Position numbers and translations under genes: made by a program. The notes under the pieces are model-generated. The model saw only the letters and a program-made list of their open reading frames with translations, searched no databases and was not told where the DNA came from. Positions 7,940-15,517 of a DNA stretch of 64,000 nucleotides are shown piece by piece. Location: NCBI RefSeq assembly GCF_004535825.1, contig NZ_SGVY01000018.1, forward strand, positions 1 through 64,000. The letters run 5' to 3'. Positions within the stretch are counted from its first letter, which is position 1. Every line of letters begins with the position of its first letter. This DNA comes from Segatella hominis. Lineage in GTDB: Bacteria > Bacteroidota > Bacteroidia > Bacteroidales > Bacteroidaceae.

Positions 7940-8968
7940 ATGGAGAATAAAGAGTTGACAAACATAAATGATGTTGCCTACCAGAAGTTGATAGACAACA
8001 TAACCGCGCTATGGGGTGAGGCGAAGTCAAAAGCAGTCAATGCTGTCAATACAGAATTGCTTGAAGCAAACTGGCAGACAGGTAAATACATTGTGGAGTT
8101 TGAGCTTAAAGGTAAAGATAGAGCAGAGTATGGAAAACATTTGCTCATGAATCTTTCAAAAGATTTGACTATTAGAAATGGCAAGGGGTTCAACCGTACT
8201 AATCTCACTTATATGCGTAAGTTCTATTTGGCTTTTCCAATTTTGGGGACAGCGTCCCCAAAATTGACATGGAGCCATTACTATGAACTACTAAAGTGTG
8301 ATAATTCTCTCGAAATGAAGTTCTATTTTAATGAATGTATTAAGGAAGGCTGGAAAGTTCGAGAACTGAAAAGACAGATGAAAAGTTGTCTGTTTCAGCG
8401 ACTTGCACTAAGCACAGACAAGGCTGGAGTTCTTGCATTGGCTAACGAGGGGCACCAAGTACAAACTCCGCAAGACATTATCCGTGACCCATTTGTGCTT
8501 GAATTTGCTGGACTTCCCAAACAGAAACGCTATAAGGAGAGTGACTTGGAAAAGGCTCTTAAAGACCACATGGAGCAGTTCCTTTTGGAAATGGGACGTG
8601 GTTTTGCATTTGTGGGCAGACAATACTCCATGCTGATAGGAAGCCGACAGTTCAAGGTGGATTTGGTATTCTACCATTGTATTTTGAAATGCTATGTGCT
8701 GATTGACCTAAAGCGAGCAGAGATAAAGCATGGTGACATCGGGCAGATGAACCTCTACCTTAACTATTTCAAAACAGAAGTATGTCAACCTGACGATAAT
8801 CCACCCATTGGCATAGTTTTGGGAGCAAGAAAAGATGAACTTCTGATGGAGTATGCCTTGGAGGGTATAACCAATCAATTGTTTGTGGCACGTTACCAAC
8901 TTTATCTGCCAAAGCGTGAAGAATTGCAAGCGCAACTTGACCAGCTCTTGGATGGCATGGAGGAATAA
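7940..8968 (+). CDS. DUF1016/YhcG-family PD-(D/E)XK nuclease
   Basis: 342 aa from the ATG at 7940 (MENKELTNI); the upstream reading begins with a non-ATG codon inside the palindrome and is rejected. The N-terminal helical domain (about 10-160, with WSHYYELL) and the C-terminal nuclease-like domain are those of the DUF1016/YhcG family. Candidate catalytic residues are VDLVF Asp about 241 and the DLK near 256-258. The family is often found inside type I restriction loci; its exact job there is not established, though nuclease or defence support is likely. It lies between hsdM and hsdS on the same strand. Codons for FPILGTASPKL coincide with a perfect 13-bp palindrome (8238-8266). Confidence 0.85.
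   Translation: MENKELTNINDVAYQKLIDNITALWGEAKSKAVNAVNTELLEANWQTGKYIVEFELKGKDRAEYGKHLLMNLSKDLTIRNGKGFNRTNLTYMRKFYLAFPILGTASPKLTWSHYYELLKCDNSLEMKFYFNECIKEGWKVRELKRQMKSCLFQRLALSTDKAGVLALANEGHQVQTPQDIIRDPFVLEFAGLPKQKRYKESDLEKALKDHMEQFLLEMGRGFAFVGRQYSMLIGSRQFKVDLVFYHCILKCYVLIDLKRAEIKHGDIGQMNLYLNYFKTEVCQPDDNPPIGIVLGARKDELLMEYALEGITNQLFVARYQLYLPKREELQAQLDQLLDGMEE
8238..8266. repeat. In-frame palindrome inside the DUF1016 nuclease gene
   Basis: A perfect 13-bp inverted repeat around AGC (arms CAATTTTGGGGAC and its complement). It keeps the reading frame and encodes part of the N-terminal domain just before WSHYY. Its design resembles the intergenic palindromes nearby. Confidence 0.65.
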
Positions 8969-8972
8969 CAAC

Positions 8973-9030
8973 AATTCGCCAACAAGTTGTTGGCGAATTA
9001 GAAACAGTGATTAGTCAAGCATTGCTTGAC
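8973..9030. repeat. Two palindromes in the nuclease-hsdS spacer
   Basis: 8973-8999 is a perfect 13-bp inverted repeat (AATTCGCCAACAA) around a single G. 9014-9030 is GTCAAGC, ATT, GCTTGAC. They fill much of the 119-nt gap before hsdS. They could be transcript hairpins that set relative gene expression or RNA processing points, or small mobile palindromes. Confidence 0.6.
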
Positions 9031-9087
9031 CAATTCAAACTCAGAGGCAGTCCAATAACTTTTAAAGATACATTGAAATTATAAATA

Positions 9088-10665
9088 ATGAACGGAAAAC
9101 AATTAAAGAACAGCATATTACAATGGGCGATACAGGGAAAACTTGTACCGCAAGATCCTAATGACGAACCTGCAAGCGTTTTGCTTGACAAGATTCGTCA
9201 AGAGAAAGAACGCTTGATTAAGGAGAAAAATATCAAGCGTGACAAAAACGCATCCATTATCTACCGTGGTGAAGACAATTCCTATTATGAGAAGATACTT
9301 GCTACGGGAGAGGTGAAGTGCATTGATGAGGAGATACCATTTGAGATTCCAAAGGGGTGGGAATGGTGTAGGCTCAATGACTTGGCTCTGTATAGAAAAG
9401 GCCCTTTTGGAAGTAGCTTAACAAAATCTATGTTTGTGCCTAAGAACGATCAAAGTGTCAAAGTTTATGAGCAGAAGAATGCAATACAAAAAGACTTTCG
9501 CCTTGGCGATTATTATATCAGCAAAGAAAAGTTTGAAGCAATGCAAAGCTTTATAGTCAAACCAAATGACATTATAGTAAGTTGCGCAGGAACAATCGGT
9601 GAGACCTATCTTCTGCCATTAGATGCTCCTGTCGGCATTATCAATCAAGCGTTGATGAGAGTTACGCTTTTTGATTTGAGTATGGCAGAATACTGGCAAA
9701 TGTACTTTGCTTATATGCTTTTAAATGAGGCACAAATGAAAGGAGCCGGTTCTGCTATTAAGAATATTCCCCCGTTTGAATATCTAAAAGCAGTACTTGT
9801 GCCTGTTCCTCCTTTATCAGAACAAACCAGATTGGTTGAAAGATACAATTTGCTTTTGTCTCTAATTGCAAAATATGAGTCAGAAGCAGATAAATTGAAT
9901 TGTCTCAATCTAAACATCTATGATAAATTAAAGAAATCCGTATTACAAGAAGCAATTCAAGGTAAACTCGTCCAGCAAATTGCCGAAGAAGGTACAGCCC
10001 AAGAACTTCTTGAGCAGATAAAAGAAGAGAAAAAGCAATTAGTAAAAGAGGGCAAGCTAAAGAAGTCAGCCCTCAACGATTCTGTTATCTTCCGTGGTGA
10101 TGATAACAAGTATTGCGAGAAGATAGGAAAGTCGGTGCAGTGCATTGATGAAGAGATTCCGTTTGAGATACCTGAGAACTGGGTGTGGGTAAGATTGGGT
10201 ACTATTGTTGATTTTAGCAAAAGCCAATCTTTGCCATCTTCTTCTATTAAAGAAAGCACCTGGGTCTTAGATTTGGAAGACATTGAAAAAAATAGCGGAA
10301 AACTTTTACAAAAAAAGAGGATGAAGGACGTGTTGTCTAAAAGTGATAAGCATATTTTTTATAAAGGAAATGTGTTGTATAGCAAGCTTCGTCCTTATCT
10401 CAATAAAGTAATCATAGCTGATGAAGATGGTGCTTGCACCACTGAAATTCTTGCTTTTGACTTTGGCTATATTTACAATAAGTATGCACAGTTATTTTTG
10501 ATGAGTCCATTTTTCGTAGATTATGCAACCGCAGATTCTTATGGAATTAAAATGCCAAGATTAGGAAGTAAAAGGGGGAATAGCGCGTTGATACCATTGC
10601 CTCCATTAAAAGAGCAGCAACGCATTGTTGCTCAAATAGAAAAACTATTTGAGCAACTGCATTAA
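9088..10665 (+). CDS. hsdS: Type I restriction specificity subunit (expressed copy)
   Basis: 525 aa. HsdS chooses the DNA target: each of its two target-recognition domains reads one half of a bipartite site. Order: constant N-terminal segment (1-64), TRD1 (about 90-250, ending PPLSEQTRLV), a helical central conserved region (about 250-345, with LQEAIQGKL), TRD2 (about 365-500) and the C-terminal conserved helix with PPLKEQQRIV. It is the last plus-strand gene of the hsd operon and has the native ATG at 9088. It carries one arm each of two inverted-repeat pairs shared with the inverted gene downstream (9279-9366 and 10042-10067). Its last 21 bases overlap the end of that convergent gene. DNA inversion would replace TRD1 plus TRD2, or TRD2 alone. 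Confidence 0.93.
   Translation: MNGKQLKNSILQWAIQGKLVPQDPNDEPASVLLDKIRQEKERLIKEKNIKRDKNASIIYRGEDNSYYEKILATGEVKCIDEEIPFEIPKGWEWCRLNDLALYRKGPFGSSLTKSMFVPKNDQSVKVYEQKNAIQKDFRLGDYYISKEKFEAMQSFIVKPNDIIVSCAGTIGETYLLPLDAPVGIINQALMRVTLFDLSMAEYWQMYFAYMLLNEAQMKGAGSAIKNIPPFEYLKAVLVPVPPLSEQTRLVERYNLLLSLIAKYESEADKLNCLNLNIYDKLKKSVLQEAIQGKLVQQIAEEGTAQELLEQIKEEKKQLVKEGKLKKSALNDSVIFRGDDNKYCEKIGKSVQCIDEEIPFEIPENWVWVRLGTIVDFSKSQSLPSSSIKESTWVLDLEDIEKNSGKLLQKKRMKDVLSKSDKHIFYKGNVLYSKLRPYLNKVIIADEDGACTTEILAFDFGYIYNKYAQLFLMSPFFVDYATADSYGIKMPRLGSKRGNSALIPLPPLKEQQRIVAQIEKLFEQLH
9279..9366 (+). repeat. Inverted repeat 1, left arm (in hsdS)
   Basis: 88 bp, 81 of 88 identical to the reverse complement of 11956-12043. It encodes the block YYEKILATGEVKCIDEEIP and the following FEIPKGWEW just ahead of TRD1. 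The longest perfect runs are 17-18 bp. Crossing over here exchanges both recognition domains while keeping the first 64 residues and the promoter. Confidence 0.85.
10042..10067 (+). repeat. Inverted repeat 2, left arm (in hsdS)
   Basis: 26 bp, identical to the reverse complement of 11255-11280, within a longer similar region that encodes EGKLKKSALND ahead of TRD2. Crossing over here swaps only TRD2. Confidence 0.85.
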
Positions 10666-12048
10666 TTGCTCTATCTTTTCAACAATGCGTTGTTGTTGTT
10701 TACGAGGTGGCAAAGGAAATAGTTTGTTCTCTAAGTAACCAACAACAATACGTTGTTGATTAGCTGTTCCTTTAAATGTTGCTTCATCTATAAAGTAAGG
10801 AGACTCTAAGAAATACAACAGATACCATCTACCTATTGTGTTTCCATAGGGTCTCAACACTTTTAATTCTGTAGTTCCTGCCCCGATTCCATTAGGTAAG
10901 CCATGAAAAATTGCAGACTTTCTGTTTTGAAAACATGGCGTGATTTTAGCAAAAGCAACGTCACCATTCGCAAAATGAGTAAATCCCTTTTTTATATTTC
11001 CCCATTTGACCAAATCAAAAGTAAAATCAGATTTATAACCTGCACTTATCTTTTCCATTGGAATAAAAGCTGCTAAAGTCTCATTATCAGCCTCATTCTT
11101 TGGATTTAGTTGAAATACATCACGAATCCTTACCCATTTCCAATTAGCAGGAATAGAAAAAGGAATTTCCTCAGTTATATCCACGCACTTTTTCCCAATC
11201 TGCTCATAGTACTTGTTATCGTCACCCTTGAAGATGATAGAATCATTGAGGGCAGACTTCTTTAGCTTGCCCTCTTTTACAAGTCGCTGTTTCTCTTCTT
11301 TAATCCGTTCAAGTAGATTTTCTACAGACACATCTTTTGGATTAGAAAGCAGAGTTGATAGCTTAGGACAGTTTGGCCATCCTTGAATAGCTTCCTGCAA
11401 ACATGACTTTTTGATTTTTTCATTAATGTTTTGGTTTAGCTCATCCAAACTTTGTTGAGCTTTTGCATACCTATTTATTAATGGTATTAACTCTTCCATT
11501 TTTGAGACAATTCGCTTTTGCTCATTTATGGGAGGTAATGGTAACAACAATCCTTTTAAACGATTTGCTGACAAGCCTGGCATTGCAGTTCCTACAGAAG
11601 CCAAGTTGTTGCTTTCCTTCAACAGATAAATGAAATAATATACGTATTCGCATATACCATTTATACATGGGCGTAATCTATGGACATGATTTTGAAGACA
11701 AATATCATAATCTTCATTCCAAATTGCAGAACGACCGTAACCTGCCCCTCCTTCACAAACAAGTAAATCACCTTTTGTGGCAGAGCAGTTTTTTATCTCT
11801 TCATCTGTGAAATTCATCACCTTCACATTGTCAAGTACAAAATACCCCCAATAAAGATTTGATGTAGTGATAAATTTCTGTGGTGTTCCACCACTTTTGT
11901 TGCTACTACTTTGTTGTTTTCCACTTGTGTGATTAAAAATGTTACCAATTCTCGTCCATTCCCACCCCTTTGGTATCTCAAACGGAATCTCCTCATCAAT
12001 GCATTTCACCTCTCCTGTAGCAAGCACCTTCTCATAATAGGAACTCAT
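10645..12048 (-). CDS. hsdS: Silent inverted specificity gene (hsdS') with alternative TRDs
   Basis: 467 aa if read from the ATG at 12048. It has two target-recognition domains and the conserved central and C-terminal regions (PPINEQKRIV, LQEAIQG, PPRKQQQRIV). It lacks the first 64 residues present in the expressed gene, and homology begins almost exactly at its first codons, at the edge of inverted repeat 1. It faces hsdS tail to tail, overlapping it by 21 nt, and no promoter is seen directly before it. It is therefore best read as a storage copy of alternative TRDs that become expressed by inversion. Its TRDs differ clearly from those of the active gene, so the target site should change. 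Confidence 0.9.
   Translation of the reverse strand: MSSYYEKVLATGEVKCIDEEIPFEIPKGWEWTRIGNIFNHTSGKQQSSSNKSGGTPQKFITTSNLYWGYFVLDNVKVMNFTDEEIKNCSATKGDLLVCEGGAGYGRSAIWNEDYDICLQNHVHRLRPCINGICEYVYYFIYLLKESNNLASVGTAMPGLSANRLKGLLLPLPPINEQKRIVSKMEELIPLINRYAKAQQSLDELNQNINEKIKKSCLQEAIQGWPNCPKLSTLLSNPKDVSVENLLERIKEEKQRLVKEGKLKKSALNDSIIFKGDDNKYYEQIGKKCVDITEEIPFSIPANWKWVRIRDVFQLNPKNEADNETLAAFIPMEKISAGYKSDFTFDLVKWGNIKKGFTHFANGDVAFAKITPCFQNRKSAIFHGLPNGIGAGTTELKVLRPYGNTIGRWYLLYFLESPYFIDEATFKGTANQQRIVVGYLENKLFPLPPRKQQQRIVEKIEQLMQLLK
11255..11280 (-). repeat. Inverted repeat 2, right arm (in hsdS')
   Basis: 26-bp perfect match to the reverse complement of 10042-10067, ahead of the second recognition domain of the silent gene. 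Confidence 0.85.
11956..12043 (-). repeat. Inverted repeat 1, right arm (start of hsdS')
   Basis: 88 bp matching 9279-9366 in inverted orientation with 7 mismatches. Its outer edge lies 5 bp inside the first codons of hsdS'. The segment between the two arms, with the arms, is about 2.77 kb. Confidence 0.85.
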
Positions 12049-12068
12049 AGAACAAAACCATGCCTATA

Positions 12069-12076
12069 TATATTTG
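12069..12076 (+). promoter_or_regulatory. Probable -7 box of the recombinase gene
   Basis: TATATTTG, 34 nt before the recombinase ATG and just outside the invertible segment, so inversion should not separate the recombinase from its promoter. No clear -33 box is seen. Confidence 0.4.
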
Positions 12077-12110
12077 GACAACATAATGTTTCACTAATAA
12101 ACGAATAGAA

Positions 12111-12917
12111 ATGGAATTAGACAAATTTGAAGAGTTCCTAAGCCAAGGCAATATGGCTAAGAACACGATTTCGGCATATCTGTATGCCGTGAAGGAGTTT
12201 GGCTCTCGATACAAAGAGTTGAACAAGAGAAACTTGTTGGTTTACAAGACCTACTTGATTGAGACTTACAAACCAAAGACGGTGAATCTCCGTATTCAGG
12301 CGTTGAACAAGTACCTTGTATTTGTGGGCAAGACGAAACTCCGCTTGAAGTCGGTCAAGGTACAGCAGCGTTCGTACTTGGAGAATGTCATCAGCAATGC
12401 CGACTACACCTTCTTGAAGAACAAGTTGGAGAAGGAAGACAACTTGGAGTGGTACTTTGTGGTGCGTTTCTTAGCTGCGACTGGTGCCAGAGTGAGCGAA
12501 CTTGTGCAAATCAAGGTTGAGCACGTGCAAGTAGGCTATTACGACATCTACACCAAGGGTGGCAAGATACGGCGTATCTATATCCCCAAGACATTGCGCA
12601 CGGAAACAGAAAAGTGGTTGCAGACACTCAACCGTACAAGTGGCTATCTCTTTCTCAATCGCTTTGGCGAGCGTATTACGACAAGAGGTATATCACAGCA
12701 GTTGAAGAACTATGCGGTGAAGTATGGCTTGAATGAAAAAGTGGTGTACCCTCACTCATTCCGCCATCGTTATGCCAAGAATTTCTTGGAGAAGTTCAAC
12801 GACATTGCCCTGCTTGCAGACCTTATGGGGCATGAAAGCATCGAAACGACACGTATCTATCTGCGAAGAAGTAGCTTGGAGCAACAAGAAATAGTAGATA
12901 AGGTTATCACTTGGTAA
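12111..12917 (+). CDS. Tyrosine recombinase of the hsdS shuffling locus
   Basis: 268 aa. A site-specific recombinase of the XerC/D-integrase family; the likely catalyst of inversion between the hsdS repeats. The N-terminal SAM-like core-binding domain covers about 1-85. The catalytic domain shows Arg127 (TGARVSEL), Lys152 (GGKIRRI), HxxR at 215-218 (HSFRHR), His241 (MGHES) and nucleophile Tyr250 (TTRIYLRR). All catalytic residues are present and the length is normal for small single-chain recombinases. The position directly beside an inverted second hsdS is the standard arrangement of phase-variable type I systems. Activity on these repeats is inferred, not shown. Confidence 0.92.
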   Translation: MELDKFEEFLSQGNMAKNTISAYLYAVKEFGSRYKELNKRNLLVYKTYLIETYKPKTVNLRIQALNKYLVFVGKTKLRLKSVKVQQRSYLENVISNADYTFLKNKLEKEDNLEWYFVVRFLAATGARVSELVQIKVEHVQVGYYDIYTKGGKIRRIYIPKTLRTETEKWLQTLNRTSGYLFLNRFGERITTRGISQQLKNYAVKYGLNEKVVYPHSFRHRYAKNFLEKFNDIALLADLMGHESIETTRIYLRRSSLEQQEIVDKVITW

Positions 12918-12944
12918 AATGCCAATAAAGGTTTATAGGAATAA

Positions 12945-12976
12945 GAGTAGAAAGAAATGCAGGTTTCTTTCTACTC
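12945..12976 (+). terminator. Hairpin after the recombinase gene
   Basis: A perfect 13-bp stem (GAGTAGAAAGAAA and its complement) with a 6-nt loop. No T-run follows, so it may be a Rho-assisted terminator or a transcript-stabilising hairpin rather than a classical intrinsic terminator. Confidence 0.5.
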
Positions 12977-13249
12977 AATCCTTGTAAAACATTTTATCAT
13001 ATGACATGCATATATCAACGACAACAAATCTATACGTCAGTAAATCATGTTATCATCATATATGCAATTCTTTGTTTACCGATAGGTTTGACAAGCAAAC
13101 GTATGCAATTTGCAGAATTTAGCACTATTGCCAAATCATTACCTCAATTGAGGTGAAACACTCATAAATCGCTCATTTTAAGCTATTCTGAATATTTGGG
13201 CAGATTTTTATATAAAAACTCTCCATCATATTATTTTTTTGCCTTCAGA
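12977..13249. other. AT-rich spacer with a 14-bp palindrome
   Basis: No ORF of note. A perfect palindrome ACCTCAATTGAGGT at 13141-13154 lies about 100 nt before the -33 box of the next gene and could be an operator. Nothing else is recognised. Confidence 0.4.
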
Positions 13250-13281
13250 TTTGCATTTTTCAAAAATTAATCGTACTTTTG
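13250..13281 (+). promoter_or_regulatory. Promoter of the Rpn-type gene
   Basis: TTTG at 13250-13253, 20 nt, TACTTTTG at 13274-13281; exact match to the Bacteroidetes form. The start codon is 43 nt downstream. Confidence 0.7.
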
Positions 13282-13324
13282 CCCTCGAAGACGCAATAGT
13301 GCGTAGGCAAATAATACAAATATT

Positions 13325-14215
13325 ATGGCGAAATACATCAACCCATTTACCGACTGGGGCTTTAAGCGATTGTTCGGTCAGGAGTTCAGCAAGGATTTGC
13401 TGATAAGTTTCTTAAACGATTTGTTCGAGGGGGAATTTCAAGTCAGGGATGTCTCCTTCAAGGACAAAGAGCAGTTGGCTGATTCCAAGGATTTGCGAGG
13501 CTGCATATACGATGTCTATTGCGAAACAGATGAGGGCAAGCATTTCATTGTGGAGATGCAGAACAACTGGACGGTTAATTTCGTGAATCGTACGTTGTGT
13601 TATGCCAGCAAGGCTATTACCAATCAGCGTGAGAAAGAAAAGTCCAAGGACAAGCCTTCATTTTATGAGCTGGTTCCTGTATATGTGATCAGTTTTATGA
13701 ATTTCTCTCCTCATGTCGGAGAAGAGATCAGTCAGTTCAAATCTGATGTGATGTTGAGAGAGAAAAATAGCGAAGAGCCTTTCACAGACAAGCTTCGCTT
13801 CATCTATTTGAATCTTCCGTATTTCACAAAGAAGGCAGAGGAATGTGTAACAGATTTTGAAAAGTGGATTTACGTATTGAAGCATATGACTACATTAGAA
13901 AGAATTCCATTTGAGACGCAGAAGAAGATCTTCAAGCGTTTGGCAGAAGTGGCTGACAGCCGCTGCCTGAGCAAGGAGGAAATGGAAAAATATGAAGAGA
14001 GCCAGCGTCAGGTTGATAATTACAACCTGGGGATGTATAGTGCCTGGCTGGAAGGAAATGAGAAGGGGATTAAGCAAGGAATTGAACAGGGAATAGAGCA
14101 AGGCGAACTTGCTAAAAGTCTTGATGTTGCAAAGAATCTCCTTGCATTAGGTATGCCAGTAAGTCAAATCATGCAAGTTACAGGTTTGACAAAAGAGCAA
14201 ATAAGCAGTTTGTAG
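13325..14215 (+). CDS. Rpn/PD-(D/E)XK family transposase-like nuclease
   Basis: 296 aa. It begins with the family's typical MAKYINPFTDWGFKRLFG. The nuclease core shows Asp63 (CIYDVYCE) and E77-x-Q79 (VEMQN), the usual D...ExQ variant of this family (PF12784-like). The C-terminal quarter has GIKQGIEQG heptad-like repeats and a short helical tail ending in VTGLTKEQISSL, both common in these proteins. Relatives are called recombination-promoting nucleases or putative transposases and occur in many copies per genome; the E. coli RpnA group cuts DNA and promotes recombination. No terminal inverted repeats were seen around it. It has its own promoter and sits in an accessory zone next to the restriction locus. 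Confidence 0.85.
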   Translation: MAKYINPFTDWGFKRLFGQEFSKDLLISFLNDLFEGEFQVRDVSFKDKEQLADSKDLRGCIYDVYCETDEGKHFIVEMQNNWTVNFVNRTLCYASKAITNQREKEKSKDKPSFYELVPVYVISFMNFSPHVGEEISQFKSDVMLREKNSEEPFTDKLRFIYLNLPYFTKKAEECVTDFEKWIYVLKHMTTLERIPFETQKKIFKRLAEVADSRCLSKEEMEKYEESQRQVDNYNLGMYSAWLEGNEKGIKQGIEQGIEQGELAKSLDVAKNLLALGMPVSQIMQVTGLTKEQISSL

Positions 14216-14231
14216 GCTAAATAATAATGAT

Positions 14232-14611
14232 TTGGAGATTGTAAAGCTCAAATTCTATTGGAGTTTGGGCGAGGACATTTGTGAGAAGCAGAAGCAATAT
14301 AAATGGGATGCAAACTTCATGAAAAGATTGAGCCTTGATTTGCGTGCGGAATTTCCTCAGAGTGAAGGTTTTTCCAGGACCAATTTGTATGACATCAAAA
14401 GATGTTTCGCATTCTATTCAAGCCAATTGAATTTGTCCACCAGACTGGTGGACAATTACAGGAAGTGGATGATGCCAATTTGCTTAGATGCGAAGGAGAC
14501 ATTCCGAGTATTGGTATTCTTCTTTGCAAGGACAAAGATTCGTCAGTAGTAGAATGGTCTCTGCGTGGCATCACTACTCCTTTGGGTGTCTATGGGAAGT
14601 ATGGCTATTAA
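14232..14611 (+). pseudogene. Remnant of a second DUF1016 nuclease
   Basis: The first frame (14232-14450) reads WSLGEDICEKQKQYKWDANF and RTNLYDIKRCFAF, the N-terminal part of a DUF1016/YhcG protein. A second frame (about 14430-14611) reads DIPSIGILLCKDKDS and EWSLRGITTPLGV, the family's C-terminal end. The middle of the gene, including most of the nuclease core, is missing and the frame changes at the joint near 14430. It belongs to a different subgroup from the intact copy at 7940. It is therefore a deletion- and frameshift-inactivated gene directly after the Rpn-type gene. Confidence 0.75.
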
Positions 14612-14672
14612 AATTTGAAATAAGCTCTACTTTCATTTGAATATATAATATTTCGTAAAAAACTTATTGTTT

Positions 14673-14704
14673 TTTGCACATATTAATAATATGTATTAAT
14701 TTTG
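14673..14704 (+). promoter_or_regulatory. Promoter with operator-like palindrome for the Panacea gene
   Basis: TTTG at 14673-14676, 20-nt spacer, TAATTTTG at 14697-14704. The spacer holds a perfect palindrome CATATTAATAATATG (14679-14693), exactly where a repressor would block the polymerase. This suggests autoregulation, as in toxin-antitoxin operons. Confidence 0.65.
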
Positions 14705-14726
14705 CAACCAATAAAAAACTATTGAG

Positions 14727-15275
14727 ATGACAAACTTCGATAAACAGAAACTGACAGAGATTGTATTATATATCTTGAATAAAACAAAAGGGTTAGACTA
14801 CTACCATGTATTCAAGGTTATATATTTTGCTAATATTTCATATTTAGCAAAATATGGCTTTCCTATGGTTTCTGACGAATTCTGTGCATTGCCAGATGGA
14901 CCTGTACCTTCTGTCCTTTATAATTGTATAAAAGGCGATCCTCAGTGTGATAAAGAATTGCAAGCAATGATAGACAATTGCGTTTCTAAAGGAACTGATG
15001 ACGCTTATTATATGCTTGAAGCCAAGCGACAGGCAGACGATGAATACCTGTCAAAAGCTGATATTGAAGCTTTGGATAAGTCTATCTTCGAGAATGTAAA
15101 TCTTCCATACGGTGAGTTACGTGCAAAATCACATGGCGAAGAATGGAAGCGTGCTTATGCCCAACAAGGGCGTAAAGTCATGGATATTATTGGTATGGCA
15201 AAAGATGGTATGGCATCCGATGATATGATAGAATATATTAAGGATAATCTGTTGGTGGAGGCTGCATTGTCATGA
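14727..15275 (+). CDS. Panacea-domain (DUF4065, SocA-like) protein
   Basis: 182 aa. The Panacea domain (formerly DUF4065) is at about 5-150: a KVIYFANISYLAKYG segment is followed by ALPDGPVPSVLY, the hallmark of the family. Panacea proteins act as antitoxins for many unrelated toxins; the founding example SocA delivers its toxin SocB to ClpXP. The start at 14727 is 22 nt after a clear promoter. The stop overlaps the ATG of a 38-codon ORF (ATGA), which points to translational coupling with a partner. The partner is much shorter than usual toxins, so it is either a tiny toxin or a truncated remnant. Confidence 0.8.
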   Translation: MTNFDKQKLTEIVLYILNKTKGLDYYHVFKVIYFANISYLAKYGFPMVSDEFCALPDGPVPSVLYNCIKGDPQCDKELQAMIDNCVSKGTDDAYYMLEAKRQADDEYLSKADIEALDKSIFENVNLPYGELRAKSHGEEWKRAYAQQGRKVMDIIGMAKDGMASDDMIEYIKDNLLVEAALS

Positions 15276-15388
15276 CGAAACTCGGAGAATTATTGGGGAC
15301 TATGGCTGACAAGTTAGCCCAAGATAGTCTTAACATCGGTGATTATATTTTTGGAGCACAACTCGTTTATCAACTGCTCAAAGATTAA
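15272..15388 (+). CDS. 38-aa ORF coupled to the Panacea gene
   Basis: Starts at 15272 inside the Panacea stop codon (ATGA overlap) and encodes MTKLGELLGTMADKLAQDSL followed by an amphipathic stretch ending YQLLKD. I recognise no family. The coupling and position suit a toxin-antitoxin partner, but the length could equally mean the front part of a larger decayed gene: no continuation is seen in the other frames after 15388. Confidence 0.45.
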   Translation: MTKLGELLGTMADKLAQDSLNIGDYIFGAQLVYQLLKD

Positions 15389-15517
15389 TATAAGATACTG
15401 GCTTCGCCTGATGCTTTATATGAACATCTGGCGAAGTAAATATTGCTTTTGTTTTGACAACTGAATAGCATAAGCTTCTTGTACTTTTGCCAGTAGAATT
15501 TAAATCAATAGTATTTT

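Noticed and set aside
10645-12048. Second independent, active hsdS gene
   Set aside because: It lacks the conserved N-terminal 64 residues and a promoter and begins at the edge of the inverted repeat, so a storage copy is more likely.
12977-13249. tRNA or small structured RNA
   Set aside because: No cloverleaf or conserved tRNA arm sequences were found here or elsewhere in the window by eye.
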